Assembly (NCBI RefSeq): GCF_963678635.1
Contig: NC_087065.1
Span: 12,854,661-12,918,660, forward strand
Direction of reading: 5' to 3'
DNA: 64,000 nucleotides
Source of the DNA: Symsagittifera roscoffensis
Lineage: Eukaryota; Xenacoelomorpha; Acoela; Convolutidae
Shown: positions 10,917 to 20,800 of the stretch, in pieces
How positions within the stretch are numbered: position 1 is the stretch's first letter
Layout: each line of letters begins with the position of its first letter
Translations under genes and position numbers: made by a program
Notes under the pieces: model-generated
The model's database searches: none
What the model was told of the DNA's origin: nothing
What the model saw: the letters and a program-made list of their open reading frames with translations, nothing else

Positions 10917-11689
10917 TCAAACTGATAGTTAAAAAACGAAAAGTCTCAATGAAACTCGAAAAACGAGGTGTACTAGCAGTATAGGCTTTAGGACAATTGT
11001 TGCAGGTTCCACAAAAGCATAGTACTTGCCATGTGCATGAGATATTCTCGTTGAATTTTTCACGGAAGAACGTTAAATATAGCTTGGTGATTGTAATCTT
11101 GTCACGAGAAAAAAAAACAAGTATCAAAGCTTGAACGTTTTTGTCAATTAAGACATCATCAAAACAACTGAAGGAAAAAACAACAAACCTCGTAAACAAT
11201 AAAAAAAATCACATAAACTCAGAGAATAAAAAAACACACAATTTGAGTTAACATAAAACGTTATAACAACAAATTTTGTCGATTACCCTATCTGTTTTTA
11301 CATTCCCCTTTTACACTCCTCGGTGTTTTTGAAACAAGTTCAAGAAAAAAGTATGATCTTAAACCTCGTTTAAATTCAAGTCTTTCATGGTTGACACTCA
11401 TTAATTCTTTTATGATTGAGAACACTCAACATGTAGATCTTATTCCGCTAGGAAACCTACAAACAACTTTTTTGTTGTTGTTGGAGAGCGTAATTTAACT
11501 TCGTTTTAGCAAATGAAATTGATTTAAACTTCTTAACACATATAAGCCAGACAATTCAAGCAATCCGCTGAGTAAAACAAAATGAAAACTCCATGTATCG
11601 GAAAAAAAGAAACACTTTGTTTGCCAGTAGAAAATATTTCAAATCTGCATCGAAAATATTTTTAAATCTATATCTTCCCTGAACTGCTC
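10917..11689. other. Intergenic sequence, A+T-rich
   Basis: No coding or RNA gene is supported. A phrase ATGGTTGACACT at about 11389 also occurs in receptor intron 2 near 7731, hinting at a dispersed repeat too worn to define. Confidence 0.4.
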
Positions 11690-11970
11690 CCGTGGGTGAA
11701 TTCCTGCTATCACTCTTATCCTGTCCTGTGCCACACATTGGGCACTCTACTGTCAGCAGCAGGCGTAAAGCAAGGTGACCCCCTGGGCCCCCTCCTGTTC
11801 GCGGTAGCCCTACACAAACTCGTCATCAGAATCGATTCTCAGGAGTGCCTTCTAGCCAACCTCTGGTACTTGTACGAGTCTAGAGGTGAAAGTCAGCAAA
11901 TGCGAAGTGTACTGCAGACTCGACAAATCAATGTTCCCCGAATATATCATAAAATACAATACCCCCAACA

Positions 11971-12170
11971 AGGAAAAAAACTTAATTATAAAAGGGGCCC
12001 TTCCGTTTAAGTACGGTCGTGCACAAGCTGGATATGGCCCATACCAGCATTATAGAAATACGTCAGTAAACAATATTGCAGGAATTAAGTCAAGACAGCA
12101 TTTAATGCATTGTCATAAAAGGTATTTACTTCAACCGTCCCTCCTCTATAAGAGCACTAATTAACTCGTG
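11971..12170. mobile_element. 200-bp non-autonomous insertion with 9-bp target duplication
   Basis: The 9-mer CCCCCAACA flanks a 200-bp segment (11962-11970 and 12171-12179). Taking out the segment with one repeat joins the upstream KYNTPN frame to MEVLGAPIG in frame, which proves an insertion into the RT-A gene. The insert codes for nothing and its ends are not clearly inverted. The 9-bp duplication would suit a MULE-type MITE, but a short SINE is not excluded. Confidence 0.8.
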
Positions 12171-12234
12171 CCCCCAACATGGAGGTCCTGGGCGCTCCGA
12201 TTGGAAGCGATGATTTCTGCCATGAACTCACAGC

Positions 12235-13138
12235 GTCAAAGGTCATGGGGGCATGGTTCCAAGTGAAAACGCGACGACTAGGAAACACACGATTGACAAA
12301 GAAGACGCAAGCCAGGAGAATGGAGGCCACAGTGGAGAGTACCTTAATGTATAACTGCCATGCGAGATCATGGAGAGTGGGAGAAATAAACAAGCTTCAC
12401 AAAACCATGGACAAATGCTACCGGTACATATGAAGTTCAAAAAACAAACCTCCCTTGAAGGAAATGCAGGAAAAAAACACAAAAATGCGTGGAATGTCAG
12501 AAATGAGCTGAATATCAAGTCAGTTAGAATAAAAATAGAAAAGAGAAGCCTAGAAAGAATTTGACATGTGGCAAGGATGCCTGAAAGTAGAATGACAAAG
12601 AAAGTAGTATTTGGATGGACGAAGATGACAGAAAAAGTAGAGAGGAACTTGAAAAGAACAAGAAATACGCCTAGATATTGGATCAAAATGACGAAAGAAG
12701 CTGGATGGGACCAAATAAGTCTAGAGCACCAAATAAAGGACAGAACTCAGGAGCATGGTAAAAGAAAGAATAAAACATATAGAAGACTGGGAAACGAACC
12801 AAGAAAATGGAGGAAGAAGAGTAACGAGCCCAATACAACGAACGCAGTACGAAAAAGATGAGGCGTGCATTTGCCGAGTCTACGGCGAGAAATGTTAAAA
12901 CAGGGCTGGCATGTCAAGAATGCACACAGAAAGTATCAACTACAATTGCCACAACTGCGATAGAGCATTCAAACAGTCAGCAACTCTGATGAATCATCTT
13001 ACAGTATGTGTAGGAGGACAATTTACAACAAAACACCGACCCGAATACAAAACTTGTGGTGGATGCAACAAAAGAGTACCCAAAACTAACTTCGCTAGAC
13101 ACAAGAGATGCTGTAAAGGATCCAGGCTAACCTCATGA
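12235..13138 (+). pseudogene. LINE 3' fragment with C-terminal C2H2 fingers, inside RT-A
   Basis: Starts with the C-terminal region of an endonuclease-RT (TKKTQARRMEATVES, SWRVGEINKLHKTMDKCYRYI). After a stop and frame change it continues as SLERI then ARMPESRMTK and TPRYWIKMTKEAGWD, ending with NTTNAVRKR. Two zinc-finger motifs follow: C..C with H.....C in the NCHNCDRAFKQSATLMNH block (12950-13000) and a CGGCNKRVPKTNFARHKRCC block (13060-13125). The part before the RT thumb is absent, so it is 5'-truncated or a rearranged insertion. No target duplication could be identified. Confidence 0.65.
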
Positions 13139-13800
13139 AGGTGGACGCCGAAGAAAGAAGACGAATCGGTCTCCATTGAAATCAACGATCAATCCAAAGA
13201 GCAAGCTCGTCTGTACCTGAGGAACGGAGGACTAGGGCTCCGTTCACTAAGAACACAAGCAGCCGCTGCCTACATATCATAAGTTGCAGCAGCCAACGCA
13301 CATGCCGACACTGACATCAGTGTAGTTGATTACAACAGCCACGTTGCCGACGCTGACCAACTGACTCAAGACATCGCCCGTAGAGCCAAACAACAATATT
13401 CTCATTCTTCCGCGACAGGAGAAAACATTTTCAGACTCTTGTTTGAGCATGTCTCTCTTGCATCTGAAAAAATTTGACTTATGGAAACCTCGGCGTGCTT
13501 TAGTCAGGGCTACGTCTGGGTCTTGAAGCTGAATAAGTGCAAACCTTAGCAAGCTGAAGTTGGGTCTCTCAGTTTTCGCGCCGGGTAAAGAATTTTCTAT
13601 GTGTCCCGACAAAGTGCTGGACCCATCAGGGCACCACGCCTTCACGTGCCGGCGAGGCCCGGAAGTCATCTCAAGACACAACATACTGCGAAACACAATC
13701 TTCGACAGCGCACGCATGGGGATGCTGAACCCAGCGCTTGAGCAGGGGGCCAGTCTGGACGAAGCAGGAAGCCCCACAAGGCCCGCCGATGATCTCATCC

Positions 13801-14000
13801 NNNNNNNNNNNNNNNNNNNNNNNNNNNNNNNNNNNNNNNNNNNNNNNNNNNNNNNNNNNNNNNNNNNNNNNNNNNNNNNNNNNNNNNNNNNNNNNNNNNN
13901 NNNNNNNNNNNNNNNNNNNNNNNNNNNNNNNNNNNNNNNNNNNNNNNNNNNNNNNNNNNNNNNNNNNNNNNNNNNNNNNNNNNNNNNNNNNNNNNNNNNN
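13801..14000. other. Assembly gap (200 Ns)
   Basis: Exactly 200 N characters, a conventional scaffold gap of unknown true length. It falls inside the C-terminal part of RT-A. The coding on either side (RPADDLI before, GWSLGKSG after) belongs together, so the true gap may be very small. Confidence 0.95.
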
Positions 14001-14369
14001 CCGGTTGGTCTCTAGGCAAATCAGGGGTAATTGACGTGACAGTGGTACTTCCGCTCAATCCAACCCTGATAGACGGAGCGAGTACTACTCCCGGATATTA
14101 CCTACAGTCCACTGAAAGGAGAAAACACCAACAAAATGACACGAAATGCAAAGAACTCAATTGGTTCTGCCTACCAGTTGCAATTACACCTTATGGATAG
14201 TGGGGGGAAGAAGGACAAAAGACCCTCGGCCGCTTTGCTCGCAGAATTGCCAACGAAAGTTGTTTACGAACATTACTCGATCGAACTCGAACAGCAAGGA
14301 CACCCAAACGTGTACGAGTGCTCCTCAGCTTTTGGTTGCAAGTGCGGATCATTCCTCGGCAGTCGATAA

Positions 14370-14747
14370 AGTAAGCACATACTCCCCTTGTAGTAAATCG
14401 GAAACCAAAGGGCTCCTTTCGAGGAATCAACTGGTTTTTCTTTTTGCTGCAGTTTAAAATTAGAATATACTAAACCGAATGGCTTCTAGCGAGGAGCCAC
14501 CTGGTTGAGTGTATTCTATCATTTCCCTAGTTAAGACACTACAAATAAGTTGAAGTAACAATCTGATTAAACCAAATTCTGTTAAGCAAAATCAGAATGG
14601 CGAATCGAGGAAACAAGTGTTACACTTGTCGGGGGGGGGGGGGGGAAGGTTTTGAATTAACCATCGGTTGAAAGTATAGAGAAATACTGAAAGTGTACAA
14701 TTTATGCTGGAATGATATTCGATGAAAAATGTTTATTGATTGTGGCA
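14370..14747. other. 3' flank of RT-A with short repeats and a G15 tract
   Basis: Two imperfect copies of an AAACC.AA.GGCT.CT..CGAGGA.....CTGGTT phrase lie about 72 bp apart (14402 and 14474). They look like 3' UTR repeats of the RT element. A run of 15 Gs at 14631-14645 follows. The segment ends at the LTR start at 14748. Confidence 0.55.
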
Positions 14748-15073
14748 TGTAACATTCGCCCGGAAGATACATATCGACGGAGAACAAAACTAAGTCCTAA
14801 GACGACTGGCTAACGTCTAAACAGAGCTTTGCATGCTTTTCACCGTCTCTACCAAGCCAGTACTTTCGGTGGTCTTTCTAACATCGGGTCGACAAAAAAC
14901 GTTACTGCTTTCGGCTTCGGTCAAAACACTCAAATTAACTTAATTACATGCAGAAATAGTGAGCTCATGGCTGGGTCTCAGTATCCCCAGACCACGAGGT
15001 CACTCCTAAAAACAGGGCTACTACTACTTATTGAATTATTATTAATAAGAATTTTTTAAAATTGTTAATTCAA

Positions 15074-15103
15074 ACGTTTTCGCACATTTTGTGCATCGTC
15101 AGG
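15074..15103 (-). ncRNA. Hammerhead-ribozyme-like core inside the LTR-specific insertion
   Basis: The minus strand reads CCTGACGA, then a GCACA-AAA-TGTGC stem-loop, then GAAA. The C-U-G-A-N-G-A box, stem II and GAAA box are those of a hammerhead core, in the compact form reported for Penelope-like retroelements and retrozymes. One base is unpaired between the first box and stem II. I could not show stems I and III or the cleavage site convincingly. It lies in the insertion present only in the left LTR, so it probably arrived with a small retroelement fragment rather than belonging to the LTR. Confidence 0.45.
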
Positions 15104-15426
15104 ATATAAAATTTTTTATTTACAATAAAATGATCAAAGATCAGGTATGAAATTTTTGTTCAGTAGATAAAAATCATCATCTCCATCGAAGATGGATCAA
15201 CCCTTTCCCCCAACTCCTAGCTTCTCATCTTAGTAGAATGAATTCGGATGTTAATTAAATTCAATTCAGGACATGACAGGGAAGCTAAAAGTTCATACAA
15301 AATGATAAAAGTTTCAGTCCCGAAACCCCTCCGGATTCTCGAATCCACTGAATCAAGCACGTTAAGCTTGATTTCCCTGTAACCCGGAAGGCTGGTTTCC
15401 ACCCCTCACTGTTGTTAGCAACTGCT

Positions 15427-15458
15427 TTGCAACTATTGTAGCGACACAATAGTTGCAA
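15427..15458. repeat. Conserved LTR hairpin, 13-bp perfect arms
   Basis: TTGCAACTATTGT and its exact reverse complement around the loop AGCGAC. The same hairpin, including its loop, is present in the other LTRs at 38968-38999 and 49004-49035. Conservation in all three suggests a role in LTR function, such as RNA structure or a palindromic factor site, though all copies are closely related anyway. Confidence 0.75.
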
Positions 15459-15780
15459 CTCGGAGCGGTCTCTGTCGCTTCTGTTTCTCTCTGTGGTTTT
15501 TTTATCACAATCTTCGTTGTTTTCGTCAGCGCAACTATCGTTGTTGTGTCGCTTTTCAGCTTTTCTGCCAAAATGGCCGTTTTTGACGTTTCTGAGAATT
15601 GTTACGTCATCACTTCGAAAATTTAAAATTTAGGAATTTCCGAATCCTTCAACCTTCACGTTTTGTTCAATCGTTCGAATAACGTTCTTATTCCTTCTCA
15701 ATCGCCAATTCGGAAGGTTCGCTGCTAAAAACTCCGAAACTGCAGAGTTTGCAATTTGTCCATTCTGGTCGAATGTCACA

Positions 15781-15793
15781 TACTCCCCGGACA
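15781..15793 (-). promoter_or_regulatory. Candidate polypurine tract next to the 3' LTR
   Basis: On the minus strand the sequence just before the LTR is TGTCCGGGGAGTA, with purines GGGGAG ending at the LTR boundary, where plus-strand priming should occur. The same sequence abuts the LTR of copy 2 (49352-49364). It is short for a polypurine tract. Confidence 0.5.
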
Positions 15794-16601
15794 GTCCGGT
15801 CAATGTCCTCATTGAATCTCGCAATGTTCGTAAAATAGATACAGTGTCCTCGAACAGAATTTACAAAATGCACGAAATTACTTTTATCCACGTCATATCG
15901 ACTCACTGCAGAATATAAATGGCATCATACTACATCATTATAGCCTTCAAATTCCTTCACTAATCCGCACATTGAGGATATGACCCTAAGATAAAACATA
16001 CTTTCCGACTTCCAATGTCAATGTCCTGATTAAAACTTTTTCTGCTAGATTTGAAAAGTGTTGGTTTGCAGGACAGTCCTGCCAACCAACAAGCTAAAAT
16101 TATCCTACTATGCTTCTTCCCTTCGGAAATCTTGCTTGTTATTGTCCTGAATAATAAAACTAAGAAACTCTGTGGTTGGAAAGAACAATGAAACAATCTC
16201 CCTCTTCGAGAGATTACCCAAGCCTTTCATGTCACCACAAAGTGATCAGTTCTCCTAGCTGATTAACAACAGTCATGTAGACTGGAATATTTAAGTATAC
16301 TCCTTCACTCAAGCCCTTCTAAATAAATAGTAAGTAAGTGTCTCTAAAGCCACTCAACTTAATCAAAATGCAAATTTATAAATGCAACAATTTCAAAACT
16401 CAACTAAATGTTTCAATTTTCAATTACAACTTGGTTGCTTGGTTTCTCACTTGAGTTTTTTCACACACATAAAACAATTCTGAGTTTTAACTTTTTCTTC
16501 ACCACTCCTTTGTTTTCTTCTTTTTTCGTCGTTTAGAAGTTCTAAAACTTCTAAATTCTTCTAATTTCGTCTCTTTTTGCATCTCGTTTTTTGGCCATTC
16601 G
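15794..16601 (-). other. Non-coding 3' region between the last ORF and the LTR
   Basis: About 800 bp lacking an open frame of note. Most of it is conserved in copy 2 (49365-50200), so it is part of the element. Short stretches with AGGACAGTCCTG and TTAGAAGTTCTAA palindromes occur at about 16070 and 16530. Confidence 0.5.
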
Positions 16602-17816
16602 TCAATGTTCTATTTCCTCCTCCTGTGATACTGACTCTGCACTCTCAGTTTCCGTATCTTGCAACACGTCGTTAGCTATCCTGACGCTGTTTGAAGCCGT
16701 CATCCAACACTTCTGCTCTTCTACTCTTTGTTTGCAACAAGGTAGGGGATCCACATTAGATTCTCTGTTCCTGCAGAAGCTGTTGTGGAGACACAACGTC
16801 ACATTTCTCTCCAAATCTTCCTTTAACATCTCTGCCTTCTCCTTTCCACTACCTTCACTTGTCCTGGAAATTCTTTTCACAGCGGTGGTCACTGCATTCC
16901 GATGAGTCACGAGAGCTCGCTTGAAAGCTCCTGCTCCAATGTCCAGCTGATATTCACTGTACACTCTGCCGTGCTTCGACATATGCTTCTTAGCATATTC
17001 GTACAACCATGCAGTCATGTTAGCTCTGAACCATGGCATCAATCGTTTTTTGGCCCATATCTTCTTCACTTCCATCGGAATGTTTAGAATTTTGCACGTT
17101 GCCTCAAAAAGATCTAAATCTTTTAGACAATCTAATTTCCTTAACTGTTCTCTCGTCGGTGCCTCCTGTCTATTATTTTCACTCACACGAGCTTCCAGCC
17201 ATCGTATCGCCATCATAACTCCCACTATCACTATTGTTATGGGCTGTGATGAGTCTGGTAAACCCATGGAGAGCAGCTCTCCAGAGTCCCAGATCAACAT
17301 CAGATTACTACGCTTGGGATACCACCAGGTCTGCAGCAAGCAGTGGCAGGGAAACTCGTCATGTGTCAACATGATGCTCCTCCAATTACGTTTTCCCGAA
17401 GCTTCCAGTAATGGTTCCACTTCCATCATCACTCGGTGGACTTCATCATTCTCGTCTACTGTATTGTAATCTGTGACATTTGATCCTCTCTGTTTCTGTC
17501 TCTCAAAGTCACTGAAGTTCCCGCTCACATATCCCATGAACTTCTTTCCTAGTATTGATTCCAACTCTTCCCTGGTTCTCTCTGGAACTGCTGAGAACAT
17601 CTTACATAGCAACTCGTAAGACTTCTCGGACATTCTCGCCAGTCTCACACACTTCGGCACTGAGAAGGCTTGATCCACGATCGTTCTCGTACTCTTTACA
17701 TCCACGGCTACGAAATGTACCGGGTATCTGCTCTTGCACATTGGAGCCAATGTCGAACCCACCAAATATCGTGCTCCTGATGGTCTACAATAAGTCTCAC
17801 TGTGTCTGATGTTCAT
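16602..17816 (-). CDS. C-terminal part of large unknown retroelement protein (after a nonsense codon)
   Basis: 404 codons in the same frame as the ORF ending at 17838, separated by one TAG and six codons. In copy 2 the matching position reads TGG and the protein is continuous, so this is a copy-1 nonsense mutation and not a separate gene. Features: CRPSGARYLVGSTLAPMC near the start, a hydrophobic ITIVIVGVMMAI stretch around residue 210, and a basic/acidic C terminus ending SQEEEIEH. No family recognised. Neighbours place it last before the 3' LTR. Confidence 0.7.
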   Translation of the reverse strand: MNIRHSETYCRPSGARYLVGSTLAPMCKSRYPVHFVAVDVKSTRTIVDQAFSVPKCVRLARMSEKSYELLCKMFSAVPERTREELESILGKKFMGYVSGNFSDFERQKQRGSNVTDYNTVDENDEVHRVMMEVEPLLEASGKRNWRSIMLTHDEFPCHCLLQTWWYPKRSNLMLIWDSGELLSMGLPDSSQPITIVIVGVMMAIRWLEARVSENNRQEAPTREQLRKLDCLKDLDLFEATCKILNIPMEVKKIWAKKRLMPWFRANMTAWLYEYAKKHMSKHGRVYSEYQLDIGAGAFKRALVTHRNAVTTAVKRISRTSEGSGKEKAEMLKEDLERNVTLCLHNSFCRNRESNVDPLPCCKQRVEEQKCWMTASNSVRIANDVLQDTETESAESVSQEEEIEH

Positions 17817-17837
17817 TTCCGTCTCGATCGCTTCCCT

Positions 17838-20800
17838 CTATTTTCCTATGTATTTCTGCTCAGTCTGCAGAACTCCTGGGAATACTTCTACACTGATGGC
17901 TGTGACCATCTCATATTTCTGTTCTAGATTCAATAGTGACTCTAGAGAACCAAACATGCTGTAGAATCCTAGTGCAGTCACTAGATTCACCTCGGTCCCT
18001 CCATGGCAATCTGCTATCAGTTCCGTTTCTGTTCTTGCTTTCATCACTACGTTTCCAAACAATACCGTCAATTGCTTGTGTTGTTTCTCTAGGGTCTTCA
18101 CACAGTCCAGACCTCCACAAACATGACATTCCATTCCACATACTTCCGCCAGACAGCTACCAGGTTTGACCCAGTCTTCTGGTCCCCAGCCAGGCAACTC
18201 CACTTTATCTTCTCCGTTGCTCCTAGAGGCCGTTATCATCACATTATATATGATGTTAAGGTCACGCGGGTTACAGTCTGCATTCAGTTCCCTCTGCACG
18301 TCTTGTGTCGCCCGTAATATCGAGTCAGCGTTGGGACTAGGACACCATGATGGCCTCATCAATTCCCACACTGCCATCAAGCTCGTTCTTAGTAATTCAT
18401 CTGAGAATCCCAACCCAAACTTCACTCTTTTGTCGGATTTTGGTACGGAAGGTGCAGTCACCTCTTCTTCCAAGACCAGTCCCAATTTGGCCTGTGGATT
18501 GTTAACGCTCTTAATCGTTACAATTCTGGACGTCCAGAATCTTAGTAACACTGCCTGCTCGTAGTCGAAGAAGCAATCGCGTATGTCTTCACTCAGGAAA
18601 GGGTTGTACGCTATCCCTATGATTCCGGATACGTAGCTATACGATTTCTTCTTGATCGGCCCACAGTATTCACTGGGCTTCGACAGTGCCCCCATAGATT
18701 CTTTAGCGAGTGTCAGCTCCTTGTTTGAGAATCTCCTGATTTCGTCTATCTTTCTCATGGGTTCTAATGCCTCGGGTTCTTTCATGTTCACCCTCATCGG
18801 TTTACTTTGCTGCATATCCAGCAGTGCTAGCAAGAATAAAGCTTTCGTTCGCTCATCGCCTTCCTTCAACATCTTAACACAAGTGTTCAATGCAGGTACT
18901 GAAATCTGCTCTATCATGAATCGAATGAAATAGAGAGCGTCTCTCCGTTTCGCACACGCTACTGCTGATCCCTCTTGGACTATCAAATCCCTCAGGTTCG
19001 TCATAAGGAAAACCTTCTCTTCTTTCGACCTCTTCCTTTCTTCTGAATCATATTCTTCGCGAGTCAGTCCCATCATGCACCAGGCGAACCTGAGTTGTAA
19101 CTCTGTTCTTACGTAAGGTGCTGCCACTAGAGCATGTATTCTTGGTGTAGTCCTCATCTCTTCTTCGAAGTACCTTAAAACCACTGCTTTCCATGGAAGG
19201 CTCACCAACTGCTCCATCGTTTCTGCCTGTATCTCAGACGACGCTAAAGTCGCGTACGCCTTCTGCTTGAGGGTGGTGCCTTGCAACATTGTCTCCAGAT
19301 AACCCTCCATGGCATCTTTGTCCTCCAGAGCCATCACATACCCTCTAGCCGAGTTACTGTATTCTAACATCTCCATGTATCCACCTTCAGGTTCATCTAT
19401 CGACACAGTTTCCGACACTGTTAGTCGGTTATATTCCACTGGTATTAGTTGTCCTGCGACACTTCCCTTTCCGTGATTCATGGGAGATGGCTTAAAGTCT
19501 TTCATTGTGCTCTCTCCACATTGGCTGAGTATTTCCATCTCTAAGGTTGCTCCAGTCAGAGTGCGGTCACTCCTTTTGGACTTATAACCTGTTGACTTTA
19601 TCCCTGCCATGAGAATGGATGGCACCATCGCTACATCAGTTAACATTTTATCTGTGCCAGGCAGTTGATAATCACCTTGCCCCAAATCCATGACTTCCTC
19701 GACTCGTTTCCTTTTCACTGAGTTAACAGCTTTCATCGATATCTCCGAATCCACCTTCGTCTTTCCGACTCTCCTCGGTATCACTCTGCTGCTCAACTTC
19801 ATTTTCATCGCATTGATTTTATCAATCACCAATTTTGATCGCATCGTCCCTCTCCTGGTTCTTGACAGATACACCACCACTCCTTTATCGTCCTGCGGTG
19901 TCGTCTTGATGGGAGAATTCGCTTCACTTTCATCAGTGGCCGAGTCGATCAACAACTCACTCAGTCTCCCTTCACACTCATCAAGCTTGTCAAGGACTTC
20001 CCTCATCAAGGGTTGGTTGAGACCCGTTTTCAGAATGGACTGGGTCCCATAGCTCTGAACCACTGTCCAGACTTGTTCCATGAACGCCACTTTGTCCAAT
20101 TTGCATCCCGTTCTACTCTCGTGGTCTCGGTGATGTACTCCCCATTCCTCTTCGGGCTGCGTTCCCAAGAAAGGTACTCTGGCTGAGGCCTCTATTCTTC
20201 TCCTCCTAGGTGATTCCATGAGGATTCTCTGGTCGTTATTTCTTGAATTGCCAGGAGAGCTGCTCTCCGGCAAATTCCGTTTCATTTCCATAAAGGCTGA
20301 CGGAGGCTCCAGTGTCGAGATGCCTTCATCCGCTGGCTCAGTCGTCTCCAACGTATCTGCATTGTTCTCAAGATCACTGAAGATATTGAAATCCAGGCTG
20401 GATGTTCTTCCTGTCGATGCCCTGTCGTCTTCCCCACCAGCTTGATCTGCATCTTGTTGCATGGGTTTTTCGGTTTGACGGCTTCCTCCCTGTCCGTCAT
20501 CTCCTTCTGTCCTATCCTTGTTTGAGCTCGAGTGTCCTTGTTCATCATTGTCGGCTCCTTCCGGAAATCTCGGTATGATCAATGTACCGGCCGATCTATC
20601 TTCCTCTTCTCCATGGACCACTTTGATTTCCTCGCAGCCAAAGGGTGCTAGGAAGGTTCTCGCCTGCAGTGTTCCTCCCACTTTGAACTCCGATTTCACA
20701 CTAGTCAGGATCAAGGAGGCTTCAGGCATTTCGGTCCTGCCTCTCATCCTCATCGGAGCTAAGCCTAATCCCGTCCGTTCCTCGTCGAATCTTCCAGGCT

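Larger units (their letters stand above)
11690..14369 (+). pseudogene. Reverse transcriptase gene (RT-A), broken and interrupted twice
   Basis: Plus-strand fragments of one RT open at about 11690 with SAAGVKQGDPLGPLLFAVAL, the palm block of a non-LTR-type RT. VSKCEVYC and then LGAPIGSDDFC (12185-12240) follow. The C-terminal part resumes after 13140 (NGGLGLRSLRTQAAAAYIS) and includes CPDKVLDPSGHHAFTC with EVISRHNILRN (13600-13700), RPADDLI, the gap of Ns, then GWSLGKSGVIDVTV and LNPTLIDGA. A Cys/His cluster followed by an RHN..RD block is seen in RT families widespread in aquatic invertebrates. I do not assign a clade. Insertions at 11971-12170 and 12235-13138, plus frame breaks, make it non-functional. 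It resembles the minus-strand RT at 39322-41838. Confidence 0.7.
14748..15780 (-). repeat. LTR of copy 1 (3' LTR in element direction), 1,033 bp
   Basis: Starts TGTAACATTCG and ends CGAATGTCACA, an 11-bp near-perfect inverted terminus within the usual TG...CA. It matches the right LTR over its whole length apart from scattered substitutions and an extra block of about 115-120 bp at about 15037-15157 that neither of the other LTRs has. It contains one CCCCTCCGGATT block (about 15322-15395) and a 13-bp-arm hairpin. Confidence 0.9.

Noticed and set aside
17838-17840. Possible readthrough stop inside ORF3
   Set aside because: Copy 2 has TGG at the same place, so this TAG is a simple nonsense mutation of copy 1. 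The same logic rejects the stops at 35092 (gag), 31428 (PR/RT), 58980, 57024 and 50625.
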